The notes under the pieces: model-generated
What the model saw: the letters and a program-made list of their open reading frames with translations, nothing else
What the model was told of the DNA's origin: nothing
Databases searched by the model: none
Part shown: positions 9,942 through 17,772 of the stretch, one piece after another
Position numbering within the stretch: position 1 is the stretch's first letter
Layout of the letters: every line of letters starts with the position of its first letter
Translations under genes and position numbers: made by a program
Source: Rouxiella badensis
GTDB lineage: Bacteria > Pseudomonadota > Gammaproteobacteria > Enterobacterales > Enterobacteriaceae
DNA: 46,426 nt
Assembly (NCBI RefSeq): GCF_002093665.1
Contig: NZ_MRWE01000039.1
Span: forward strand, 1-46,426
Reading direction: 5' to 3'

Positions 9942-11239
9942 GATACGTGCTCCTTCGCAGCGGGCTGGCAGGCATCGGCGTAATCCGTCAGCACTTCACT
10001 GATTTTATGTAATACCCAATCCTCGGGATCGGAAGAGAGTGTTCCGGCGTTAATGGCGCGCGCCTGTTCGGGCAGATACTGGCTCAGCAGCGCCAGCGGG
10101 ACCGGGTTTTGACGCAAATTCTCCAGCAATGCCTCGACGGCCTGTGATACCTCCGGCAGCGGCCAGTAATAGCGCACGCGGTCACTCAGGCTGTACTGGC
10201 GATACAAATGCTGCTGATGCGGTTTGCCGGGATAATAGCGACGCCACTGTTCAGGGCGCTCGCACATCACCTGCTCGAGCGTCGCACAAAGGTGTGATGC
10301 CTGATGTTCGCCGAGCCACTCGCGCTCGATGTGGTCGAGGGCAAACAGCGCCTCGCGCAGTGCGAAGGTTAGCGCCGGACCCACCTTTAGAATGGCGAAA
10401 TGGTCACGCACCAGCTGGCGGTAGGCCTGCGGGGGTTGATAATCGGTGGAGTGCGCCTCATACACCAGCGTGGGCCAGCTCTCGATAAAACGAGTGAGCT
10501 GACGTGCTCGCTCAGGCTGATAACGCTCTACGCTGTGGTTGTCGAATTCGACGCCCGGCTGCACCACGACGGCAATCACACGCGGCCAGACCGCTGCGAG
10601 ACCCTGTGCCATCCACGCGCTGCGGTGCACGCCCAGCGTGGTTTCGACGGCATCCGGCGTGGTGACGTGCATCTCTTCTTCCTCGAGTTCGCCCTGCGCA
10701 CCGCCCGGTACCGGCACTTCGGTGCCAATCACATAAACCGGTGCTTCACCGCCGTGCTGCTGCCAGCTTTTCTCGGCAACGGCACACAGGCGCGCTGCGC
10801 GGCGGGCAACTTCTTCGTCGCCGAGCGGGAAGGGATCGCCTGCGCATGACATTGAGCAGTCGAGATGAATCTTGCGAAATCCGGCGGCGACATAGTCGGC
10901 TATTAGCGTATCGGCGAGCGCCATCGCCTGTTCTGCGTCTTTATCCTGCCAGGCGTTGGGGCCAAGGTGGTCACCGCCGAGCCATACGCGGTCACGCGGC
11001 AGCCCCAGCGCATCTGCCTGCTGCCAGACGGCATCGCGAAACTGATGCGGCTGCATGCCGGTGTAGCCGCCAAACTGATTGACCTGATTGGAGGTCGCCT
11101 CAATTAACACTGCGCTGCCTCGCTGAAGTGCCTGACGCAGCGCAGCCTCGATAACCCAGGGATGCGCCGAGCAGACAGAGAACACGCCAACCGGCTCTCC
11201 GGATTTATGGCGCTGGATCAGCGAAAGTAGTTGTTGCAT
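9938..11239 (-). CDS. kbaZ: Tagatose-1,6-bisphosphate aldolase, accessory subunit
   Basis: 433 residues of the KbaZ/GatZ/AgaZ family ('GVFSVCSAHPWVIEAALRQA', 'LIEATSNQVNQFGGYTGM', 'WLGGDHLGPNAW', 'KIHLDCSMSCAGDPFPL'). The family has a TIM-barrel fold and was once annotated as tagatose-6-phosphate kinase. In the E. coli Kba and Gat systems it is required for activity or stability of the Y subunit and shows no kinase activity, so it should not be counted as the missing tagatose-6-P kinase. It starts 54 bp after the agaR stop and overlaps agaS by four bases. Intact, cytoplasmic, normal length. Confidence 0.92.
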
Positions 11240-11293
11240 GAAAACTCCTTAGCAGGATATTCAACGGACAGAATGTTTGGATACGCCGGCCCT

Positions 11294-12064
11294 TTAGCTG
11301 TCGGCGATGATGACCTCAACCCCTAAACTTTGCAGTTTTCGGCGGTACTCCTCGGGAATGCCGCTGTCGGTGACCAATTTCTGGATCTGACCTATCTCAC
11401 GGATCATGCAGAAACTGGTGCGGCCGAACTTGCTGGCATCCGCCACGGCGATAACTTCGCGCGCCACGTCGCACATGGCACGGTTCAGCTGCGCCTCGCC
11501 GGGATTTGGCGTGGTGATGCCGCTGACCAAATCGAAACCGTCCACGCCGAGAAACAGCTTGTCGAAACGATACTGACGAATGTGTTGCTCGGCCGATGGG
11601 CCGTACAGCGACCACGATTTGCGCCTCACGCTGCCGCCAATCACCATCAGGTCGACCTGCTCATTGCTTGCCAGCTCAAACGCAATGTTCAGTGCGTTGG
11701 TCATCACCACCAGTTCCTGTTTGCCCTGCAGCTGCGGCACCATCTGGCTGATGGTTGAACCCGAATCGAGGATTATCGAATCTCCATCATTGACCAGCGC
11801 GGCGGCGGCGCAGGCGATGGTGTATTTCACGTCGCGATTAATGCGTCCCTTGTCCTGCAGCGGGCGGTCAAATACGAACTGTTTGTTTAGTTTGGCGCCT
11901 CCGTAGGCGCGCACGGCACAGCCGCTTCTTTCCAGATAACGCAGGTCGTTACGGATGGTCACGCTCGATACGTCGTACTGCCCGCTGAGCTCTTCGACCC
12001 GCACTGACCCCTCGCGGCACAGCTGGTCGATGATCAATTCCCGACGTTTTAGCGTATTTATCAT
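11294..12064 (-). CDS. agaR: DeoR-family transcriptional repressor (AgaR-like)
   Basis: 256 residues. The N-terminal DeoR helix-turn-helix is 'VRVEELSGQYDVSSVTIRND' (about 21-40) followed by 'LRYLERSGCAVRAYGGAKL'. The C-terminal sugar-phosphate sensor domain shows 'DGDSIILDSGSTI', 'VMTNALNIAFEL' and 'DKLFLGVDGFDLVSGITTPN'. By homology and position it represses the galactosamine genes until an amino-sugar phosphate binds. It is first in the kba/aga run, so it is probably autoregulated. Its 5' region carries CTTTCG/CGAAAG repeats that recur before the ABC/GH123 pair. The ribosome site GGGAGA is about ten bases from the ATG. Confidence 0.9.
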   Translation of the reverse strand: MINTLKRRELIIDQLCREGSVRVEELSGQYDVSSVTIRNDLRYLERSGCAVRAYGGAKLNKQFVFDRPLQDKGRINRDVKYTIACAAAALVNDGDSIILDSGSTISQMVPQLQGKQELVVMTNALNIAFELASNEQVDLMVIGGSVRRKSWSLYGPSAEQHIRQYRFDKLFLGVDGFDLVSGITTPNPGEAQLNRAMCDVAREVIAVADASKFGRTSFCMIREIGQIQKLVTDSGIPEEYRRKLQSLGVEVIIADS

Positions 12065-12120
12065 TGGCGTTTATTCTCCCGAGGCAGCGGCCACGTTTCC
12101 GCTTACGACAACCTTGCTGC

Positions 12121-12162
12121 TTTCAGTGTTTCGGCTTGATTACAACAAACGGAACACTGAAA
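12121..12162. promoter_or_regulatory. Inverted repeat in the agaR leader
   Basis: TTTCAGTGTT (12121-12130) and AACACTGAAA (12153-12162) are perfect 10-bp arms 22 nt apart. They may be an operator pair or a leader hairpin. No T tract follows, so it is not a terminator. Confidence 0.4.
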
Positions 12163-12219
12163 ATCAACGTCATTTTTCACAATAAATCTTTATATATCAT
12201 ATGTTTAATTTTATTTTTT

Positions 12220-12244
12220 CTTTCGATTGAGACTAAATCGAAAG
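12220..12244. promoter_or_regulatory. Probable AgaR operator (CTTTCGATT inverted repeat)
   Basis: CTTTCGATT (12220-12228) and AATCGAAAG (12236-12244) are perfect 9-bp arms with a 7-bp spacer. TTTCG-containing repeats are typical of AgaR and other DeoR-family operators. Further copies lie at 12293-12300 and 12360-12365. Confidence 0.65.
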
Positions 12245-12393
12245 CACAACATATGGCGTATAAAGCGCCAAAAACGTTATGAATCAGCCGTTCTTTCGAT
12301 TTGTTTCACCGTGCAATCCGCACAGAGTGAAAGACGGCCCCTCTGGCTGTGCGTTTTGTCTTTCGCTTGCCCGGCGGAAAATAATTTATCCCT

Positions 12394-13293
12394 TCATCCG
12401 TCAAGCAGAGCCGCACCGCGCACGCCGCTGCTGTCGCCATACACCGGCGGTAAAATCGCTGCCGGTTGACTGTGAGCGAATAGCCAGCCGCGCATCGCCT
12501 GCGGCAGCAGTTGGTAGATCTCCGCAATATTCGACAGGCCGCCGCCAAACACGAACGCATCGACGTCGAGCATCAGTTGCAGGCTAGCCAACGCGCTGGC
12601 AAGAATATCGATATACATCGCGATCAGTCGTTGAGCGAGCGGGCAGCCTTGACGATAGTGCGTCAACAGGTCCGGTACGCTGGTGGCCTGATGATGAAAA
12701 TGCTGGCTGAGTGCCATCAGTCCTCGTCCTGAAACGTAACGCTCGAAACAGCCGCTAAGACCGCAGCTACAGGCAAACAGCGGCAGGTCATAGCGCTGCA
12801 CCAGCTGGGCAGAAATAGGCGTATGCCCCCATTCACCCGCCAGCCCATTTTTGCCCTTGTAGAGGTGCCGATTCAGCACTAATCCGCCGCCTGCACCGGT
12901 GCCGATAATCACCCCGAATACGATATCGTGCGCACGCGTCTGTTCAGTGCTGGCCTCCGACAGGGCAAAGCAGCGGCAGTCGTTTTCAATGGTCACCGGG
13001 CGGTCCAGCGTATTAGCGAGGTCGTCTCCCAGGCAGTGGCCAGAGAGGCAGGGCACGTTGACCGACAGCTGTTTATGGCTGATGGGATCGGTCACGCCGG
13101 GCAGGCCGATGCCGATGCTGCCGCGCGTATGCAGAGTCATGTCTGCCTGCGCGACCAGCGTTTTCACACAGTCCAGAAACTGCTGATAGTCTGCGGTCGG
13201 CGTATTAACGCGTTGGCAAAATACCTGGTTAAGCCGGTCGTCGAAGGCCGCCATTTCAATCTTGGTGCCGCCGATATCAAATCCATAGCGCAT
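12394..13293 (-). CDS. ROK-family amino-sugar kinase (NagK-like)
   Basis: 299 residues, closely patterned on E. coli NagK. It has the ATP motif 'DIGGTK' (6-11), 'GIGLPGVTD', the catalytic-Asp motif 'TIENDCRCFALSEA', 'GTGAGGGLVLN', and the ROK zinc motif CxCGxxGCxE in 'CSCGLSGCFERYVSGRGL'. There is no N-terminal helix-turn-helix, so it is a kinase rather than a ROK repressor. NagK phosphorylates GlcNAc. Here, in an ABC-fed locus without PTS, the logical substrate is free GalNAc (to GalNAc-6-P), an inference from context. It ends the minus-strand transport run, 18 bp after the Gfo/Idh gene. GlcNAc or galactosamine remain possible substrates. Confidence 0.88.
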   Translation of the reverse strand: MRYGFDIGGTKIEMAAFDDRLNQVFCQRVNTPTADYQQFLDCVKTLVAQADMTLHTRGSIGIGLPGVTDPISHKQLSVNVPCLSGHCLGDDLANTLDRPVTIENDCRCFALSEASTEQTRAHDIVFGVIIGTGAGGGLVLNRHLYKGKNGLAGEWGHTPISAQLVQRYDLPLFACSCGLSGCFERYVSGRGLMALSQHFHHQATSVPDLLTHYRQGCPLAQRLIAMYIDILASALASLQLMLDVDAFVFGGGLSNIAEIYQLLPQAMRGWLFAHSQPAAILPPVYGDSSGVRGAALLDG

Positions 13294-13311
13294 CCATTTT
13301 CTCCTCGCGAG

Positions 13312-14601
13312 TCAGGCAGAGTGCACGGCGATAACGGCACATTCGCGGCGTGCTCGCTCGGCGGCAAAGACCATCAGATGGCTTTCCAGGGTCTCTCTCG
13401 GGCCAGAGAGGATCTGGCTGGCATCGTTGCGGCGTATGGCGTCGATGAAGTGTGCCATCAGGTAGTAGTCACCGCCGCCGTGGCCGCTCATGGTACTGCT
13501 TTGCGCCGGGTCGATGCTGTCGATATCGTCTACGTCATAGACCGTCTCGCTGTCGTCGATAAACGAGGTGATGCGGATAAAGCGACCGTCGCCTTCGAGC
13601 GTGCCGTGACTGCCAAACAGCTGGGTTTTACGGTCTTCATGGCGGGTAAAGGCGGTCATGGTGAAGGAGGCCGTTTTGCCACCGGCGAACTGAATATTGA
13701 CGACCTGATGATCGACCACGTTATTGTCGCAGCGGTAAACGCAGCGGCCGTACTGCCCGTTGCGCAGTGCAGCGAGGAGATTCTCCTGACTGACGTCCGG
13801 CGTGAGTACGCGCAGAAAACCCTGGGTCGATTTATGCGTGTCGCCGAGGTAGATCTTTTTGGCTGAGTAGGGGCATTGTGACTCTACGCCGCAGTCGAGG
13901 CAGTTGTCGGCGGCTCCGGCAGGCTGGTTCTCGGCGCGAAAATGGCGCAGGCCGCCGAAGGAGCTGACCTGTTCGCATGGGGTATCCATGATGTAGCGGA
14001 TCCAGTCGATGTCATGGCAGGATTTCTGCAGCAGCATTGAGGCCGAATGTTGGTCGTTGCGCCAGTTGCCACGTACGAAGGAGTGCGCCTGATGCCAGTA
14101 TCCGACCGGCTCGAGGTGCTGCATGCTAACCACGTCACCGATCGCTTTATCACGCAGCAGCTGCTTGAGTTTTTGGGTGTAGCGGGTATAGCGCAGCACG
14201 TGGCCGACCGAGAAAATCACCCCGGCGCGTTGCACCGCCTGCACGATATCGCGACATTCCTGGCTATCAGGAGAAAGCGGTTTTTCGAGCAGCATATGAT
14301 AGCCCAGGGCGGCGAAGGCCAGCGCCGGTTCGAGGTGCATACTGTCCTGAGTGCAAATCAGCACCGCGTCGGCCATTTTTTCTTCCGCCGCAGCGTCTTT
14401 CCAGTCTTTAAAAACGCTCTCTGGTGCAATATCGTGCTGCGCGACGAACTGCTCTCGATAGACGTCACGCGGCTCGGCCACGGCCACCACGCGCATCAGC
14501 TCGGGATGCGCCAGCGCGTAACGTGAATAAATTTCCCCGCGTGCACCGGCGCCGACCACCAACACACTGACGGGTTTAACTGAAGATGAGGTTAATGACA
14601 T
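13312..14601 (-). CDS. Gfo/Idh/MocA-family oxidoreductase with Cys cluster
   Basis: 429 residues. An N-terminal Rossmann domain ('VSVLVVGAGARGEIYSRYAL', about 11-30) is followed by the family's conserved 'LLEKPLS' (Lys107). An unusual insertion 'CLDCGVESQCPYSAKK' (Cys234, Cys237, Cys243) may bind a metal. Family members are mostly NAD(P)-dependent sugar dehydrogenases, but some (GH109) use NAD+ in a redox-assisted glycosidase reaction on alpha-GalNAc. In this locus either a GalNAc-oligosaccharide-modifying dehydrogenase or such a glycosidase fits; the sequence alone does not decide. No signal peptide, so cytoplasmic. It lies between the importer ATPase and the ROK kinase on one strand, with GGAG before the ATG. 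Confidence 0.85.
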   Translation of the reverse strand: MSLTSSSVKPVSVLVVGAGARGEIYSRYALAHPELMRVVAVAEPRDVYREQFVAQHDIAPESVFKDWKDAAAEEKMADAVLICTQDSMHLEPALAFAALGYHMLLEKPLSPDSQECRDIVQAVQRAGVIFSVGHVLRYTRYTQKLKQLLRDKAIGDVVSMQHLEPVGYWHQAHSFVRGNWRNDQHSASMLLQKSCHDIDWIRYIMDTPCEQVSSFGGLRHFRAENQPAGAADNCLDCGVESQCPYSAKKIYLGDTHKSTQGFLRVLTPDVSQENLLAALRNGQYGRCVYRCDNNVVDHQVVNIQFAGGKTASFTMTAFTRHEDRKTQLFGSHGTLEGDGRFIRITSFIDDSETVYDVDDIDSIDPAQSSTMSGHGGGDYYLMAHFIDAIRRNDASQILSGPRETLESHLMVFAAERARRECAVIAVHSA

Positions 14602-14644
14602 TGCGATTCTCCACTTGTTTCAGGCGAACAAAAGGCCGTAATTT

Positions 14645-15766
14645 TTAATGACGCTGTTTTAGATTTAGGCCGGTTTCTTTGTCGAACAGGTGCGCGCGGT
14701 CGAGTGCGAAATCCAGCCAGATTTTTTCACCCAGCAAAGGATCCCAGTCGTGCCGCGTCGCGACGCGAGTGATAAAGCGATACCCGCCAATGTCGCAGTG
14801 CAGCAGCTCTTCATTGCCCATGCGTTCAACGGTCATGATGGTGGCGGCAAGGGCGTTTGGCGTCCCGGCCTCGACCCGGCGCAGGTACTCGGGGCGGATG
14901 CCAAGACAGACTTCGTTGTGGTGATAACCGCCTAGCTGAGCCTGAAGTTCTGGCGGCAGCGTCAGCAGCGCGTGTTCGCCAAGACGCAGGCCAATGTCTC
15001 CGTTCTGACGGCTTAACGCGAGGTCATGCAGGTTCATTGACGGGCTGCCAATAAACTCCGCTACGAATCGATTGGCCGGTGAATGGTAGAGATTCACCGG
15101 TTTATCAACCTGCATTATCTGCCCACGGTTGAGCACGCAGATACGGTCGCCCATGGTCATCGCCTCGACCTGATCGTGCGTGACGTAAATCATCGTTGCG
15201 CCGACGCCTTCTTTTTTCAGCTGGTTATGCAGGTCGATCAGCTGTACGCGCATCGAGACGCGCAGCTTGGCGTCGAGGTTGGAGAGCGGTTCATCAAACA
15301 GAAACACCTTAGGTTTGCGCACGATGGCACGGCCGACCGCCACGCGCTGGCACTGACCGCCCGAAAGTTGGCCGGGCTTGCGCTGTAGCAGGCTGGTGAT
15401 TTCCAGCTTTTCGGCCGCTTCACGCACGCGTCGGTCGATCTCCTGTTTGCTCTCCTTGCCAATCAGGCTAAAGGCCATATTTTTATAGACCGTCATATGC
15501 GGATAGAGCGCGTAGTTCTGAAATACCATCGCGATGCCGCGGTCTTTCGGTAAGGTATCGTTAACGCACTGATTCTGAATCACGATTTGCCCTTCGCTGA
15601 CGCTTTCCAGACCGGCAATCATCCGCAGCAGGGTGGACTTCGCACAGCCCGACGGGCCGACAAACACCATAAATTCACCGTCGTGGATCTCGAGATCGAT
15701 ACCGTGGAGCGCTTTAAAACCGTTGGGATACACTTTTTCAACGCTGTGCAGCTGTATTCCAGTCAT
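14645..15766 (-). CDS. Sugar ABC transporter ATPase (UgpC/MalK/MsmK type)
   Basis: 373 residues. Residues 1-240 are the nucleotide-binding domain: Walker A 'GPSGCAKSTLLRM', signature 'LSGGQCQRVAVGRAI', Walker B 'VFLFDEPLSNLDAKLR' and 'IYVTHDQVEAM'. The C-terminal part (about 240-373) is the MalK-type OB-fold regulatory domain ('LGIRPEYLRRV', 'ALDRAHLFDKETGLNL'). It powers import by the two permeases just upstream. The Walker A glycine before Lys is alanine (GCAKS rather than GCGKS; codon GCG), an uncommon but apparently clean substitution in an otherwise intact protein. Downstream is the Gfo/Idh gene. Confidence 0.93.
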   Translation of the reverse strand: MTGIQLHSVEKVYPNGFKALHGIDLEIHDGEFMVFVGPSGCAKSTLLRMIAGLESVSEGQIVIQNQCVNDTLPKDRGIAMVFQNYALYPHMTVYKNMAFSLIGKESKQEIDRRVREAAEKLEITSLLQRKPGQLSGGQCQRVAVGRAIVRKPKVFLFDEPLSNLDAKLRVSMRVQLIDLHNQLKKEGVGATMIYVTHDQVEAMTMGDRICVLNRGQIMQVDKPVNLYHSPANRFVAEFIGSPSMNLHDLALSRQNGDIGLRLGEHALLTLPPELQAQLGGYHHNEVCLGIRPEYLRRVEAGTPNALAATIMTVERMGNEELLHCDIGGYRFITRVATRHDWDPLLGEKIWLDFALDRAHLFDKETGLNLKQRH

Positions 15767-15821
15767 ATTTCAGTCCTCCCCCTTCAGGGCATTACATTAA
15801 TAGTGTGATGGATAAAAAGGC

Positions 15822-16697
15822 CTAGCTCTTGACGCCCGAGCTGGCGATGCCCTGAATGAAGTAGCGCTGAAAAAGAATGAACAGCATCAGCATGGGAATA
15901 ATGGCCATCAGCGCGCCTGCCATCAGCATCGGATACTCTTCCCCCGCTCGGCTCGACAGCGACGCCAGGCCGACGGGAAGGGTGAGTTTGTCGCTGCTGG
16001 TATTGACGATCAGCGGCCACATCAGGTTATTCCAGCTCCACAGGCCGTTGATGATGATGCAGGCAATAATGCCGGGCCGGATCAGTGGCAGCATAATGCG
16101 CCAGAAGATGGCGAAGTGGTTGTAGCCGTCCATCAGCGCGGCTTCCTCCATCTCCTTGGGCACCGCCATAAAGAACTGACGCAGCAGGAAAGTGGCGTAG
16201 ATACTGAAGATGCCGGGCAGGATCATCCCGGTTAGGGTATTGAGCAGCCCGAGCTTCTGCACCACCAGAAACTGTGGGATCAAAAACGCCTGACCCGGCA
16301 CCATCAGAATCGAAATACACAGTACGAACACGACGTTGCGGCCGCGAAAATGCAGTCGCGCAAAGCTGTAAGCGGCCATGGTGGCGATCATCATCTGTAG
16401 CGTGACGGTGAAAAAGGTCGAGAGGATCGAGTTGATATAGAACTCGGTGAACGGGATCTCGTGCAGGATGCGCCCATAAGCCGAGAAGTTCGGGTGCGAA
16501 GGCAGCATTTGCAGTGGGATCTGAATGCTCTCGGCTTGGGTTTTCAGCGAGGTGATCAGCATCCACAGAAACGGCACTACCGAGGCGAGGCTGGCGAGCA
16601 GCATAAAGGCGTACACCGCCCATTTTTGAGCGTTGAACTTCTTCGCTGCCATTGCGCTGCCGGGCAGTTCTTGAGAGGCGGTTGAAAACAGGCTCAT
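15822..16697 (-). CDS. Carbohydrate ABC permease (MalG-like)
   Basis: 291 residues, a MalG/UgpE-type inner-membrane permease with about six helices: a first helix at about 27-48 ('WAVYAFMLLASLASVVPFLW') and the rest from about 85 on. The EAA loop 'EEAALMDGYNHFAIFWRIML' contacts the ATPase, and 'LPLIRPGIIACIIINGLWSW' follows. It pairs with the MalF-like protein encoded 10 bp upstream to form the channel of the presumed GalNAc-glycan importer. The C-terminus 'RYFIQGIASSGVKS' is typical. Intact. Confidence 0.93.
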   Translation of the reverse strand: MSLFSTASQELPGSAMAAKKFNAQKWAVYAFMLLASLASVVPFLWMLITSLKTQAESIQIPLQMLPSHPNFSAYGRILHEIPFTEFYINSILSTFFTVTLQMMIATMAAYSFARLHFRGRNVVFVLCISILMVPGQAFLIPQFLVVQKLGLLNTLTGMILPGIFSIYATFLLRQFFMAVPKEMEEAALMDGYNHFAIFWRIMLPLIRPGIIACIIINGLWSWNNLMWPLIVNTSSDKLTLPVGLASLSSRAGEEYPMLMAGALMAIIPMLMLFILFQRYFIQGIASSGVKS

Positions 16698-16707
16698 GTC
16701 CTACTCC

Positions 16708-17682
16708 TTATGCCACTTTCAGGCGTTTGCCGATGGCCATCTGAATGAGGGTAATCAGCATGGTGACGATAAACAGCACCACGGTGATGGCGGAGGCGTA
16801 GCCTTTTTCCTGCAGGTAGAACGCATTCTTGAAGAACAAATAGGTGATGGTCATGGTGTCGTTCTCAACCATCGAGCGGTTAAACATCAGATAGATAACG
16901 TCGAAGATTTGCAGCACTTCGATAAAACTCATGACTGAAACGAAGAACAGCGTCGGCACCATCATCGGCAGGGTCAGGCAGAAGAAGCGGCGTAGTGTGC
17001 CGATGCCGTCGATGTCCGCCGCCTCGTAAATCGATTTTGGAATGTTCTGTAGCCCGGCCAGCAGAATGATGATTTTCAGCGCTAACGAGGACCAGATAAT
17101 GATGATGGAAACGCTGAGGCGCACCACTTCAGGGTCCGAAAGCCAGCCAATAGCCGACACATTGAAGAAGTGCAGCAGGTAGTTGATAAGGCCAAAATCT
17201 TTGTTAAACAGCCACTGCCAGACCATCGCAACCGCCGCAGGCATGGTGACGGCGGGCAAGAACAGCAGCGTGCGGAACAGCGCCTTGCCGCGAATATTCT
17301 GGTTAAGACCGATCGCCAGCAGCAGTGAAAGCGTCAGGCTAATTGGCACGCAGACCAGAACATAAAACAGCGTATTGAAAATCGCCGAGTAAAAATCGTC
17401 GTCGGTAAACAGGTCGCGGTAGTTGTCGAGATTGAAGGTCGTCCAGTGCATGAACTGATCGAGATCGGTGAAGCTGTAGAAGATATTTTGCAGGAAGGGG
17501 ACAAAGTAAAACACCAGCAGCCCTATCAGCAAAGGCAGGACCATCACCCAGCCCCAAAAGCGTTCGGCGCGCTCCAGGCGAGTCAGCACTCGGCGGGCGG
17601 GTTTGGTAGACGTGGCGTCAACGCTTTGGGTAACGGCGGTTTGCCGTTTCACCGCAACGGAAACCGATTCTGCAAGCGACAT
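16708..17682 (-). CDS. Sugar ABC permease (MalF/UgpA-like)
   Basis: 324 residues with six predicted helices (first 'FWGWVMVLPLLIGLLVFYFV', about 43-62) after a cytoplasmic N-terminus. The EAA motif region reads 'IYEAADIDGIGTLRRFFCLT'. It lacks MalF's large periplasmic P2 loop, which is normal for the UgpA-like subfamily. It forms the importer channel with the MalG-like protein. A strong hairpin with a T tract lies between this gene and the binding-protein gene upstream, so permease transcript levels are probably lower than those of the binding protein. Confidence 0.93.
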   Translation of the reverse strand: MSLAESVSVAVKRQTAVTQSVDATSTKPARRVLTRLERAERFWGWVMVLPLLIGLLVFYFVPFLQNIFYSFTDLDQFMHWTTFNLDNYRDLFTDDDFYSAIFNTLFYVLVCVPISLTLSLLLAIGLNQNIRGKALFRTLLFLPAVTMPAAVAMVWQWLFNKDFGLINYLLHFFNVSAIGWLSDPEVVRLSVSIIIIWSSLALKIIILLAGLQNIPKSIYEAADIDGIGTLRRFFCLTLPMMVPTLFFVSVMSFIEVLQIFDVIYLMFNRSMVENDTMTITYLFFKNAFYLQEKGYASAITVVLFIVTMLITLIQMAIGKRLKVA

Positions 17683-17705
17683 GGTGAATACCTCAGTTCG
17701 TGTGC

Positions 17706-17747
17706 AAAAACCTTCTCCAGCCGGGTGTCATCTCCGCGGCTGGAAGG
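17706..17747 (-). terminator. Intercistronic hairpin (partial terminator) after the binding-protein gene
   Basis: On the minus strand CCTTCCAGCCG pairs with CGGCTGGAGAAGG (one bulged base) and is followed by TTTTT. It lies between the solute-binding-protein stop (17773) and the first permease (17682). Such attenuators commonly give more binding protein than permease, as after malE. Confidence 0.65.
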
Positions 17748-17772
17748 TGTTTAGGGACTTTTTAGCTAAGCG

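Larger units (their letters stand above)
12065..12393. promoter_or_regulatory. Control region of agaR-kbaZ-agaS-kbaY
   Basis: The 329 bp between the ROK kinase and agaR. It holds the inverted repeat CTTTCGATT...AATCGAAAG (12220-12244), more CTTTCG copies at 12293 and 12360, an AT-rich stretch around 12185-12215 that could carry the -10 on the minus strand, and a long-loop hairpin (12121-12162) that would fall in the 5' untranslated leader. No terminator for the kinase operon was found, so read-through into agaR is possible. Confidence 0.6.

Noticed and set aside
11294-12064. Assignment of kbaZ as the missing tagatose-6-phosphate kinase of this locus
   Set aside because: Earlier annotations called GatZ/KbaZ a kinase, but the E. 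coli proteins are accessory aldolase subunits, so a kinase gene is still missing here.
12928-13866. Plus-strand open frame of 312 codons across the ROK and Gfo/Idh genes
   Set aside because: It overlaps two well-supported minus-strand genes across their junction and shows no recognisable domain.
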